A stretch of DNA of 64,000 nucleotides from Polynucleobacter sp. AP-Ainpum-60-G11. Its GTDB lineage: Bacteria; Pseudomonadota; Gammaproteobacteria; Burkholderiales; Burkholderiaceae. The stretch lies in contig NZ_CP061318.1 in NCBI RefSeq assembly GCF_018688375.1, positions 806,001-870,000 on the forward strand, written 5' to 3'. Shown piece by piece: positions 32,119-41,034 of the stretch. Made by a program: the position numbers and the translations under genes. The notes under the pieces were generated by a model, which worked only from the letters and a program-made list of their open reading frames with translations, was not told the origin of the DNA and ran no database searches. Positions within the stretch are counted from its first letter, which is position 1. Every line of letters begins with the position of its first letter.

Positions 32119-32979
32119 ATGATATGGGCGATGCGCCTCATTCAGAATCCTCAATTATGGCTCTCTCTTGGAAAAGAGATCTGGGAGCGTAATCGCGGTC
32201 AAAATCTTAAGCAAGTTGCGGCTAGTTTGGCCTTTACGACTACGCTCGCTCTGGTGCCAATGCTGACGGTAGCTTCTATTCTGATCGGCTATTTGCCAAG
32301 CGTGGTCCGGATTAAATATGCTTTCCAGGCCTGGTTACTTGATACCTACATGCCAGGCGGATTAAATCAGCAGGTCTTCAATTATCTTGATCAATTTTCG
32401 ACCCAAGCCAAAGGCTTGACCTTAATTGGTTTAGCAGGTCTGGTCATTACTACGATTATGACGATGGCGGTGATCGAGAATGCTTTCAATCAGATCTTCC
32501 GCGTTACCCAACGTCGACCTATTTTGAAGAAGATTGCGATCTACTCGGCAGCAACCATTTTGGGCCCCATTCTCTTGGGTATTGGGACCTATTTGAGCGG
32601 TCTTTTGTTTAGTGCTGCAGAAGGGTGGACGGAGACCTTGAGCTTTGGCTTGAGCTTATTTGCCACGGTGGTACCGGTGCTTCTAGCGATGTCTGTATTC
32701 TCAGTGGCCTACAAGATGCTTCCATACGCCCAAATTCTATGGAGCGATGCCATGAGCGGAGCCTTTTTTGCTGCATTAACTTTTGAATTAATGAAGTTTG
32801 GTTTTGGTCTCTTTTTAACTAATGTGGCCTTCTATAAAACCGTCTACGGCGCTTTTGCCATCTTTCCTTTAGCGCTTACTTGGATTTATCTCACCTGGTG
32901 GATTACCTTGGCTGGAGCCGTACTGGTGGCCAACCTTCCTAGTATTCGGAGTGGGGTGGTTAGGGTTATTCGTTACTGA
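32119..32979 (+). CDS. YihY/BrkB family membrane protein
   Basis: From ATG 32119 (286 residues; a TTG at 32092 would overlap wrbA, and ATG 32131 is another candidate). It has six membrane helices and the family pattern LKQVAASLAFTTTLALVPML near the N terminus. It was once called RNase BN, a name now given to another protein. The function of the family is unresolved. Confidence 0.85.
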   Translation: MIWAMRLIQNPQLWLSLGKEIWERNRGQNLKQVAASLAFTTTLALVPMLTVASILIGYLPSVVRIKYAFQAWLLDTYMPGGLNQQVFNYLDQFSTQAKGLTLIGLAGLVITTIMTMAVIENAFNQIFRVTQRRPILKKIAIYSAATILGPILLGIGTYLSGLLFSAAEGWTETLSFGLSLFATVVPVLLAMSVFSVAYKMLPYAQILWSDAMSGAFFAALTFELMKFGFGLFLTNVAFYKTVYGAFAIFPLALTWIYLTWWITLAGAVLVANLPSIRSGVVRVIRY

Positions 32980-33056
32980 AATACCTCAAATGACCCTTGA
33001 TTCCCTTGGGGCTTGGGAATATATTGTTTCTATAAGAACTCATTGCTGGAGATCAA

Positions 33057-33512
33057 ATGAAGGTTTGTGACATATTGCGCGTAAAGGGCAGCACACTATT
33101 TACAGTGGCGCCAGACACTGCCTTGCAAACTGCCGTCATGGTCATGAGTGAGCACGATATCGGCTCTTTGGTAGTGATGGAGTACGACAAGCTCGTTGGC
33201 ATACTGACATTCCGTGAGGTGATCGCCGCATTAGCTAAACATCGCGGTAAGTTAGACGACCTTAAAGTGCAAAGCGTGATGAATGCTAAGCCGCTGACTT
33301 GCAATATGGAAACCGAGATTGATGAAGTACGCCGGATGATGCTTGTTGAGCATGCCCGCTATCTGCCAGTCATTGATCAAAAAATGCTGATGGGTGTGAT
33401 TTCTTTCTACGACGTAGCCAAATCGGTTGTCGAGGCCCAGGATTTCGAAAACACTATGCTCAAGGCCTATATTCGCGACTGGCCAGAAGAGACTGCAAAG
33501 GCGTCCTCCTAG
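33057..33512 (+). CDS. CBS-domain protein
   Basis: A 151-residue protein made of two CBS motifs (about 8-60 and 75-130) with the typical HDIGSLVVME and ARYLPVID segments. Such stand-alone pairs bind adenine nucleotides and act as energy sensors or regulators. The partner is unknown. It lies just upstream of aroC. Confidence 0.87.
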   Translation: MKVCDILRVKGSTLFTVAPDTALQTAVMVMSEHDIGSLVVMEYDKLVGILTFREVIAALAKHRGKLDDLKVQSVMNAKPLTCNMETEIDEVRRMMLVEHARYLPVIDQKMLMGVISFYDVAKSVVEAQDFENTMLKAYIRDWPEETAKASS

Positions 33513-33554
33513 GCAGCCTGACCTGTAGGCCCTGACAAATGACATAATGTCGAT

Positions 33555-34670
33555 ATGTCAGGAAATACTTTAGGCCTTCTCTTTACTGTCACCACTTTTG
33601 GTGAATCCCATGGTCCCGCGATCGGCGCTGTTGTTGACGGTTGCCCTCCTGGAATGTCCTTGTGTGAAGCAGATTTGCAGATTGATTTAGATCGTCGCAA
33701 ACCTGGCACATCACGTCATGTGACCCAACGTCAAGAAGCCGACAAGGTTGAAATTCTCTCAGGTGTTTACGAAGGTAAAACTACCGGTGCCCCAATTGGC
33801 TTGCTCATACGCAATACTGATCAACGCAGCCAAGACTACGGCAACATTCTGCAAACATTTAGACCTGGCCACGCGGACTACGCATATCACAATAAATATG
33901 GTTTGCGTGATCCTCGCGGTGGCGGGCGATCTTCAGCAAGATTGACTGCGCCAGTAGTGGCAGCAGCAGCAATTGCTAAGAAGTGGCTTAAAGAGCAATA
34001 CGGTACCGAGTTTTATGGCTACATGAGCCAACTTGGTGAGATTGAAATTCCATTTCAAGATGCGGCGCTCATTGAGAGCAATCCTTTCTTTGCTGCGAAT
34101 GCCGATATCGTGCCTCAGCTAGAGACTTATATGGATTCACTGCGTAAGGCAGGGGATTCTTGTGGGGCAAAGATCGAGGTGAGGGCGCGCAACGTTCCCA
34201 TTGGATTGGGTGAGCCTTTATTTGATAAGTTGGATGCCGATATTGCGCATGCCATGATGGGTATCAATGCGGTTAAGGGTGTAGAGATTGGTGCTGGCTT
34301 TAAGTCCGTTGCACAACGCGGTAGTGAGCATGGTGATGAGTTGCACCCTGATGGCTTTGCTAGCAACAATGCTGGCGGCACTTTAGGTGGCATCAGCACT
34401 GGTCAAGATTTACGTGTCTCGATTGCAATTAAGCCAACTTCCAGCATCTTGAGCCCAAAAGAATCGGTTGATTTGGATGGCAAGCCGATTACTGTGCAAA
34501 CCAAGGGTCGTCATGATCCTTGCGTAGGTATTCGGGCAACGCCGATTGCCGAAGCTATGTTGGCTTTGGTATTGATCGATCACGCATTGCGTCATCGTGC
34601 TCAATGTGGCGATGTGAAACATACCGTTCCACCAATACCAGCATCACGTCCTGGCTCAGCTACAGACTAA
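33555..34670 (+). CDS. aroC: Chorismate synthase
   Basis: A 371-residue enzyme with N-terminal [17 protein letters not shown], the central [14 protein letters not shown] and [19 protein letters not shown], and C-terminal [12 protein letters not shown] signatures. It converts EPSP to chorismate with reduced FMN, the last step of the shikimate pathway. Length is as usual. Confidence 0.96.
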   Translation: MSGNTLGLLFTVTTFGESHGPAIGAVVDGCPPGMSLCEADLQIDLDRRKPGTSRHVTQRQEADKVEILSGVYEGKTTGAPIGLLIRNTDQRSQDYGNILQTFRPGHADYAYHNKYGLRDPRGGGRSSARLTAPVVAAAAIAKKWLKEQYGTEFYGYMSQLGEIEIPFQDAALIESNPFFAANADIVPQLETYMDSLRKAGDSCGAKIEVRARNVPIGLGEPLFDKLDADIAHAMMGINAVKGVEIGAGFKSVAQRGSEHGDELHPDGFASNNAGGTLGGISTGQDLRVSIAIKPTSSILSPKESVDLDGKPITVQTKGRHDPCVGIRATPIAEAMLALVLIDHALRHRAQCGDVKHTVPPIPASRPGSATD

Positions 34671-34685
34671 TCTAAGAAAAAGAAA

Positions 34686-35843
34686 ATGACACCTTCAGTG
34701 CGTTGGGCCTTCGGGTCCTTTTTCTTTTTATATTTTGCTTACGTTGGTTTGGTTTCTCCATACGCCAGCCTCTTTTTTCTTGAGCGTGGTTTTAGCGTAA
34801 TTGAGATTGCAGTTTTAATGTCCATGCTGCAAATTACAAGGATCGTAGGCCCATTTTCCTGGGGATGGTTATCGGATTATTTATCCGATCGCATTGGCAT
34901 TATTCGCTTCTGTGCGTGCTTAGCAGCAGTGACTTTCTTATGCATCTTTTTTCTGCAAAGCTATATCGCATTCTTTATTTGGATGTTTGTGTTGCACACT
35001 ATCCTCAGCAGCTTGATGCCCTTGGGTGAGTCAGCCACAGTACATGCTCTATTTAAAGATAATTCATTTGATAAGCGCTATGGCCGTTTACGTTTATGGG
35101 GTTCAATTGGTTTTATTGCCATGGTTTTATTTGCGGGCGAACTCTTTCAGCGAAAAGGGATTGAGCTCTATCCGATTGTGGGCGCGGTGATATTGACCTT
35201 CTTGGCTTTAGTTACCTTTCGCTTACACGAGCCGAAGATGGAACGCCGCAAGATGGTCAAAGGCGAACTTCTCATTGTTTTATTTAATCCGGACGTGCGC
35301 TGGTTCTTGCTCTCTGGTTTTTTTATGATCTTTGCACATGCCGCTCTATATGTGTTCTATTCACTCTACTTAGCGGATCTGGGTTACGACAAGTTCCAGA
35401 TCGGTTTGTTCTGGGCTCTAGGAGTTGGAGCTGAAGTCATTTTCTTTTATTTCCAAAGTAAAGTACTCAGTCGCTTAGATGCTGCAGTGGTTTTACAAAT
35501 CGCTTTTGGTATCGGTGTCTTCCGATTTATTTTGATCGCTTTTTTCCCAGTGACCTGGGTCCTGATTTTGGCGCAACTCATGCATGCTGGCACTTTTGGC
35601 GCGCACCACAGTGCTGCTACCAAGTTATTGCAACGTTGGTTTACCGGCCCGCTACAGGCGCGAGGTCAGGCCTTAATGGCAACCGTATCTTATGGCTTAG
35701 GTGGAACGCTAGGCGGCTTAGTTGCTGGCTGGTTATGGGATGCTACTCAGCCACGCAACGTATTTGTGATGTCAGCTTTAGCTTGTGGTCTAGCCGGTAT
35801 GGCGATTGGGAAACTACGTCCTCGCCACTACCCGGCTAATTAA
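34686..35843 (+). CDS. MFS transporter, MFS_1-like (HcaT/NupG-type)
   Basis: A 385-residue transporter with about 12 hydrophobic helices. The N-terminal half contains RIVGPFSWGWLSDYLSDRIG (cytoplasmic loop between helices 2 and 3), and the C-terminal half contains the HAGTFGAHHSAATKLLQRWF segment typical of the phenylpropionate-transporter-like group. The substrate cannot be inferred. It starts 15 bases after aroC, probably in one transcript. Confidence 0.85.
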   Translation: MTPSVRWAFGSFFFLYFAYVGLVSPYASLFFLERGFSVIEIAVLMSMLQITRIVGPFSWGWLSDYLSDRIGIIRFCACLAAVTFLCIFFLQSYIAFFIWMFVLHTILSSLMPLGESATVHALFKDNSFDKRYGRLRLWGSIGFIAMVLFAGELFQRKGIELYPIVGAVILTFLALVTFRLHEPKMERRKMVKGELLIVLFNPDVRWFLLSGFFMIFAHAALYVFYSLYLADLGYDKFQIGLFWALGVGAEVIFFYFQSKVLSRLDAAVVLQIAFGIGVFRFILIAFFPVTWVLILAQLMHAGTFGAHHSAATKLLQRWFTGPLQARGQALMATVSYGLGGTLGGLVAGWLWDATQPRNVFVMSALACGLAGMAIGKLRPRHYPAN

Positions 35844-35866
35844 CCAAAGACTTAAAACAACTACCC

Positions 35867-37537
35867 TTACATTGAACCGTAGTTAGGACCACCACCACCT
35901 TCAGGGGTAATCCAAATAATGTTCTGACTTGGATCTTTGATATCACAGGTTTTGCAATGCACGCAGTTTTGCGAATTAATTTGCAACTGTGCTTGACCCT
36001 CTTTTTCGACATACTCATAGACGCCAGCAGGACAGTAACGTTGCTCTGGTCCCGCATAGGTTTTGAGATTCAGGTTCACTGGTACCGATGCATCTTTTAA
36101 GGTGAGATGGATGGGTTGATTTTCAGCATGATTGGTATTGGAGATAAATACCGAGGAAAGCCTATCAAAAGTAATCTTGCCATCAGGTTTTGGATAATCA
36201 ATTGCTTGATGTTGTGCTGCTGGTTCGAGGCATTCATGATCTGCATGCTTTAAATGAATCGTCCAAGGCATATTGCCACCTAAGAGCTTTTGCTCCAATC
36301 CAACCATCAGGGTACCAATGTAGAGCCCTTTAGACATCCATGGCTTGAAGTTACGTGCTTGATTGAGTTCGGTATGTAACCAACTATTCTTAAAGGCACT
36401 GGGATATGCGGAAAGCACATCAGCAGAGCGGTTATCAGCCAGTGCTGCAACAGCAGCTTCTGCAGCAAGCATGCCGGTCTTGATGGCAGCATGACTTCCT
36501 TTGATGCGTGATGCATTTAAGAAGCCAGCGTCACAACCAATCAATGCGCCACCCGGAAATACGGTTTTAGGCAAACTATTTAGGCCGCCTGCAGTGAGTG
36601 CACGTGCACCGTAGGCCAAGCGCTTACCGCCTTCAAAAGTCTCGCGAATCTTTGGATGTAACTTATAGCGTTGGAACTCTTCAAAGGGCGAGAGGTAAGG
36701 GTTCTTATAAGAGAGCCCAACTACAAGACCCACCGCAACCTTGTTATCACCTAAGTGATACAGGAATGATCCACCATAGGTATCACTTTCTAGTGGCCAG
36801 CCTGCGGTATGAACCACTAGTCCAGGCTTGCTCTTCGAAGGTTCAACTTCCCATAACTCTTTAATGCCAATACCGTAGCTTTGTGGGTCAGCATCTTTAT
36901 CGAGCGCAAACTTAGCAATCAGTTGCTTGCCTAAATGTCCTCGTGAACCTTCGGCAAAGAGGGTGTACTTGGCACGCAATTCCATACCAAGCTGAAATTG
37001 ATCGGTGGGCTGACCTTCTTTATCCAGACCCATTGCGCCAGTAATCACACCACAAACAGCGCCTTGCTCGTTGTAGAGAATTTCTGCTGCAGGAAAACCT
37101 GGGAAAATTTCTACGCCAAGATTCTCGGCCTGTTGACCGAGCCAGCGAGTGACATTGGCTAAGCTAACAATATAGTTACCTTCATTCTTGAAGCAATGTG
37201 GGAGCATCCAATTGGGTACTTGGAATGCACTTTCTTTGGTCAGAAATAAAAACTCATCTTGAGACACTTCTGTATCGAGTGGCGCACCTAACTCCTTCCA
37301 GTTGGGAAAGAGCTCTGTGAGTGCCTTGGGATCCATGACCGCACCAGACAGAATATGCGCACCGATTTCGGATCCCTTTTCAAGAACGCAGACGCTAATC
37401 TCTTTGCCGGATTCATTGGCTAATTGTTTAGCTTTAATGGCTGCGGATAGGCCTGCAGGACCACCTCCGACAATGACCAGGTCATAGTCCATGGATTCTC
37501 TAGGTCCAAACTGTTCTAGCAATTCTTGGGCAGTCAT
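35867..37537 (-). CDS. Electron transfer flavoprotein-ubiquinone oxidoreductase
   Basis: A 556-residue inner-membrane enzyme with the FAD Rossmann motif VGGGPAGLSAAIKAK near residue 23, the quinone-binding domain and C-terminal [4Fe-4S] cysteines (CPAGVYEY, then CVHCKTCDIKDPSQ). It passes electrons from ETF, reduced by acyl-CoA dehydrogenases, to ubiquinone. It is divergent from the CoA-transferase genes across a 197-base spacer. Confidence 0.95.
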   Translation of the reverse strand: MTAQELLEQFGPRESMDYDLVIVGGGPAGLSAAIKAKQLANESGKEISVCVLEKGSEIGAHILSGAVMDPKALTELFPNWKELGAPLDTEVSQDEFLFLTKESAFQVPNWMLPHCFKNEGNYIVSLANVTRWLGQQAENLGVEIFPGFPAAEILYNEQGAVCGVITGAMGLDKEGQPTDQFQLGMELRAKYTLFAEGSRGHLGKQLIAKFALDKDADPQSYGIGIKELWEVEPSKSKPGLVVHTAGWPLESDTYGGSFLYHLGDNKVAVGLVVGLSYKNPYLSPFEEFQRYKLHPKIRETFEGGKRLAYGARALTAGGLNSLPKTVFPGGALIGCDAGFLNASRIKGSHAAIKTGMLAAEAAVAALADNRSADVLSAYPSAFKNSWLHTELNQARNFKPWMSKGLYIGTLMVGLEQKLLGGNMPWTIHLKHADHECLEPAAQHQAIDYPKPDGKITFDRLSSVFISNTNHAENQPIHLTLKDASVPVNLNLKTYAGPEQRYCPAGVYEYVEKEGQAQLQINSQNCVHCKTCDIKDPSQNIIWITPEGGGGPNYGSM

Positions 37538-37734
37538 TTCATTTCTCCGGCATTACTTATCGATAGGGTGCACAAGCTATTTTTAGCATTTCTGCCATTT
37601 TCTCAGCCTAAAACTACACCTATAGTTTAGTTCCAAGCTAAATAAACCAAGTTAGTGCCCAATGCCAATGGGCTTAAGAGGCTAAAGCGTTATGATTGCT
37701 TTTTTACCCTTTTTGGCAATATTAGGACGAATTT

Positions 37735-38433
37735 ATGAATAAAACTTACCCATCAGCTGTTGATGCCTTACGGGATATCTTGAAGGATGGCCAAAAGCTC
37801 GCCGTTGGCGGTTTTGGTTTATGTGGCATTCCTGAGGCTTTGATTCAGGCAGTTAAGGACCTAGGCGCACAAAATCTAACAGCAATTGCCAATAACGCAG
37901 GGGTGGATGGCTTTGGTTTGGGCTTGCTCTTGAATTCAAGGCAGGTAAAGAAGATGGTGGCTTCTTATGTAGGTGAGAACAAAGAATTTGAACGTCAGTT
38001 TTTAGCTGGTGAGCTTGAGCTGGAATTTACTCCGCAAGGAACTCTTGCTGAGAAGTTACGTGCAGGTGGTTGTGGTATTCCTGCTTTCTATACCAAAACT
38101 GGTGTGGGTACTTTAGTTGCAGAAGGCAAAGAAGAAAAAGAATTCGATGGCGAGCGTTACATCATGGAGCGCGCAATTGTCTCTGACATCTCACTTGTAA
38201 AAGCATGGAAGGCTGATAAATCAGGTAATTTGGTATATCGCTACACCGCCCGCAACTTCAATCCAGTAGTTGCTATGGCTGGCAAGATTACCGTTGCTGA
38301 GGTTGAAGAGATTGTGGAGAACGGAGAATTGGATCCTGATCAAATTCATACGCCGGGTATCTACGTGCATCGTCTAGTACTCAACACTACGCCCGAGAAG
38401 CGTATTGAGCAACGCACTTTATCAGTGGCTTAA
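37735..38433 (+). CDS. scoA: 3-oxoacid CoA-transferase subunit A
   Basis: A 232-residue subunit with [15 protein letters not shown] (about 22-36) and [15 protein letters not shown] (about 111-125) motifs of the CoA-transferase family I alpha subunit. With subunit B it transfers CoA from succinyl-CoA to acetoacetate or related acids. The product feeds central metabolism together with the fatty-acid electron transfer enzyme across the spacer. Confidence 0.93.
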   Translation: MNKTYPSAVDALRDILKDGQKLAVGGFGLCGIPEALIQAVKDLGAQNLTAIANNAGVDGFGLGLLLNSRQVKKMVASYVGENKEFERQFLAGELELEFTPQGTLAEKLRAGGCGIPAFYTKTGVGTLVAEGKEEKEFDGERYIMERAIVSDISLVKAWKADKSGNLVYRYTARNFNPVVAMAGKITVAEVEEIVENGELDPDQIHTPGIYVHRLVLNTTPEKRIEQRTLSVA

Positions 38434-38482
38434 GAAATATTACTTAGCTGCACTTACAGAATAGTTATTTAGGAAGATCGAT

Positions 38483-39133
38483 ATGCCTTGGAATAGAGAT
38501 GAAATGGCAGCACGTGCTGCTAAAGAGTTAAAAGATGGCTACTACGTTAATTTGGGTATTGGTATGCCAACCCTAGTGGCTAACCATGTTCCAGAAGGAA
38601 TGGAAGTATGGCTCCAGTCTGAAAATGGTTTACTGGGCATTGGTCCATTTCCAACCGAAGCAACCATTGATGCGGATTTGATTAATGCAGGCAAGCAAAC
38701 AATTACTACCTTGCCAGGTTCTTCTATCTTTTCTTCTGCAGATTCATTTGGAATGATTCGAGGTGGAAAAATCAATATCGCCATTTTAGGCGCTATGCAG
38801 GTAAGCGAGCATGGCGACTTGGCCAACTGGATGATTCCAGGCAAGATGGTCAAGGGTATGGGCGGCGCTATGGATTTAGTTGCGGGAGTAAAGCATGTGG
38901 TTGTCTTGATGGAGCACGTTGCCAAGAAAAAAGATGGCACTGAAGAAATCAAGATCTTGCCTAAGTGCACGTTGCCGTTGACTGGCGTAGGTGTAATTAG
39001 CCGCATCATTACTGATCTTTGTGTGCTTGATATCACGCCTAAGGGCTTAAAGTTAGTTGAGCTAGCTCCCGGCGTGAGCAAGGAAGAAGTCGTATCCAAA
39101 ACAGGCGCCCCTGTAGATACATCAGGTTTCTAA
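38483..39133 (+). CDS. scoB: 3-oxoacid CoA-transferase subunit B
   Basis: A 216-residue beta subunit. The catalytic glutamate is in the SENGLLGIG motif (near 47-55), and the N-terminal [15 protein letters not shown] is as expected. It lies 49 bases after scoA, forming a two-gene operon ended by a strong terminator. Confidence 0.93.
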   Translation: MPWNRDEMAARAAKELKDGYYVNLGIGMPTLVANHVPEGMEVWLQSENGLLGIGPFPTEATIDADLINAGKQTITTLPGSSIFSSADSFGMIRGGKINIAILGAMQVSEHGDLANWMIPGKMVKGMGGAMDLVAGVKHVVVLMEHVAKKKDGTEEIKILPKCTLPLTGVGVISRIITDLCVLDITPKGLKLVELAPGVSKEEVVSKTGAPVDTSGF

Positions 39134-39156
39134 CCTTTTTCATTGGATAGTGAAAT

Positions 39157-39177
39157 AATGGGGTCGATGACCCCATT
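39157..39177 (+). terminator. Rho-independent terminator after scoB
   Basis: A 9-bp perfect stem (AATGGGGTC / GACCCCATT) with a 3-base loop, then TTCTATTTCT. Confidence 0.8.
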
Positions 39178-39198
39178 TCTATTTCTAAAGACCCTTAT

Positions 39199-41019
39199 AT
39201 GAGCGTTGTAGATCATTCCCTTCACGCACACAAGCAGGGTGATGCAAAGCACTCCCATGCTAAGGAAGTATCTAATCAGAATCTATTGCTGATTGCTTTA
39301 GTTTTGACTCTTGGCTTTTCTGGGGTTGAAGCTGCCGCCGCTTACTTTGCTGGATCGCTAGCCTTAATCTCAGATGCAGGTCACATGGTGACGGACGCAG
39401 CCGCATTGGGTCTGGCGCTCTTGGCGCAAATTATTGCTAGAAGACCGCCATCGCCAAAACATTCTTTTGGTTTTGGCAGAGCAGAGGCGCTCGCTGCATT
39501 TGTCAACGGTATTGCTATGTTGGCCTTGGTGGCCTGGATTGTTGGTGAAGCGCTAACGCGTTTTTTCACGCCCCATCAAGTAGATGGTTTGACTGTCACG
39601 GTAGTAGCCGCCGTCGGCTTGCTCATGAATATCTTAGTTGCGTGGGTTCTCTCACATGACAGAAAGAGTGTGAATACCCGCGCCGCTCTAGTGCACGTGA
39701 TGGGTGATCTCTTGGGATCAGTTGGTGCGTTGATTGCGGGTCTCGTCATTCAATTTACCGGCTGGATGCCAGCCGATGCTTTACTTTCAATTTTTGTTTC
39801 TCTATTGATCCTTAAATCTACTTTCTCGATCTTGCGTGAGTCTTATCACTTCTTAATGGAAGGCGTTCCACTGCATATTGATTACTTGGAAGTTGGTAGT
39901 GATTTAAAAAAGGTTCCAGGTGTCTTGGCGGTTCACGACTTACATGTTTGGGAAATGACGCCTAGTTTTCCTGCGCTGATTGGACATATTGAGATTGCTC
40001 AGATGTCTGAGTGGCCAGAAATCATGTCGCGCATTAATGTGATGTTGCTTAATAAGCATGGCATTGATCATGTGACTCTGCAGCCAGAGGTTGCGGGTAT
40101 GGTCGATGAGCATACTCACGATGAGCAGCTCAATGAAGAGATTAAGCAATCAGATGTCATCCATCGGGGCGATACTTTTTTTGTTACCTGCACTAGTCCT
40201 GATGGTCCGCATCGAATGGCGTATCACGCCTGGGGTAATCCCGCCAACTCAAAAGTATTAATTTGTGTTCATGGTCTAACCCGTAGGGGTAGTGATTTCA
40301 AAACTTTGGCTGAGGCCATGAGTCATGACTACTATGTTGTGTGTCCTGATGTCGTCGGGCGAGGAGATTCTGATCGATTAAAGAACCCCATGCTATACGC
40401 AGTCCCACAGTACGTCGCAGATATGGCGAGCCTGATCAAACAGTTGGGTGTTGCGCAAGTAGATTGGTTTGGTACCTCAATGGGTGGTCTCATTGGCATG
40501 GTCTATGCCTCGATGCCTAAGAATCCAATTCGTCGTATGTTGATTAATGATGTGGGTCCACGCATTGAACCTGAGGCTATTAAGCGTCTCGGCTCTTACG
40601 TTGGTCAGCCATTTGTATTCAAAGAGCGCCCCGATGCTCTGCAACGTTTGAATGAGATTTGCGCATCTTTTGGCAGTCATACTCCTGAAGAGTGGGAGGT
40701 TTATAACGGACCAATGCTGGTACAAAAGGATGGTCTCTGGGTTATGCACTATGACCCAGATATTTCTGTACCGTTTGCCTCCGTCAATCCAATCATGGCA
40801 AAGGCAGGGGAGATGGCTATGTGGCACGCCTTTAAACAAATTCACATTCCGATGTTGATTGTTCGTGGTGGCGAATCGGATTTGTTGTCAGCCAAGACTG
40901 TAGCGGAGATGTGCAGGGTCAATCCTCATATTCGGAGTATTGAAATTCCAGGAGTGGGGCATGCACCTGCTTTTGTGAAGCCAGAACAAGTTGCATTAGC
41001 AAAAGAATTCTTTAGCTAA
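39199..41019 (+). CDS. Fusion: CDF metal transporter + alpha/beta hydrolase
   Basis: A continuous 606-residue frame. Residues 1-310 are a cation diffusion facilitator: His-rich N terminus, six membrane helices, metal site H62xxxD66 (DAGHMVTD) and H166xxxD170 (HVMGD), and a cytoplasmic domain. Residues about 325-606 are an alpha/beta hydrolase: oxyanion region CVHGL, nucleophile elbow GTSMGG (Ser 427), catalytic His in GVGHAPA (588). No ATG, GTG or TTG with a ribosome site lies at the junction, so a true fusion is the simplest reading. The CDF half should export Zn or a similar ion; the hydrolase substrate is unknown. Confidence 0.88.
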   Translation: MSVVDHSLHAHKQGDAKHSHAKEVSNQNLLLIALVLTLGFSGVEAAAAYFAGSLALISDAGHMVTDAAALGLALLAQIIARRPPSPKHSFGFGRAEALAAFVNGIAMLALVAWIVGEALTRFFTPHQVDGLTVTVVAAVGLLMNILVAWVLSHDRKSVNTRAALVHVMGDLLGSVGALIAGLVIQFTGWMPADALLSIFVSLLILKSTFSILRESYHFLMEGVPLHIDYLEVGSDLKKVPGVLAVHDLHVWEMTPSFPALIGHIEIAQMSEWPEIMSRINVMLLNKHGIDHVTLQPEVAGMVDEHTHDEQLNEEIKQSDVIHRGDTFFVTCTSPDGPHRMAYHAWGNPANSKVLICVHGLTRRGSDFKTLAEAMSHDYYVVCPDVVGRGDSDRLKNPMLYAVPQYVADMASLIKQLGVAQVDWFGTSMGGLIGMVYASMPKNPIRRMLINDVGPRIEPEAIKRLGSYVGQPFVFKERPDALQRLNEICASFGSHTPEEWEVYNGPMLVQKDGLWVMHYDPDISVPFASVNPIMAKAGEMAMWHAFKQIHIPMLIVRGGESDLLSAKTVAEMCRVNPHIRSIEIPGVGHAPAFVKPEQVALAKEFFS

Positions 41020-41034
41020 GGATTTTAGTCGCCC

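Noticed and set aside
38542..39099. A 185-codon antisense frame opposite scoB
   Set aside because: It lies fully inside a clearly real gene and has no recognisable domain; it is a codon-bias shadow.
39199..41019. Two separate genes (CDF and hydrolase)
   Set aside because: The frame is open throughout and I see no start codon with a ribosome site at the junction; a fusion is simpler, pending read verification.
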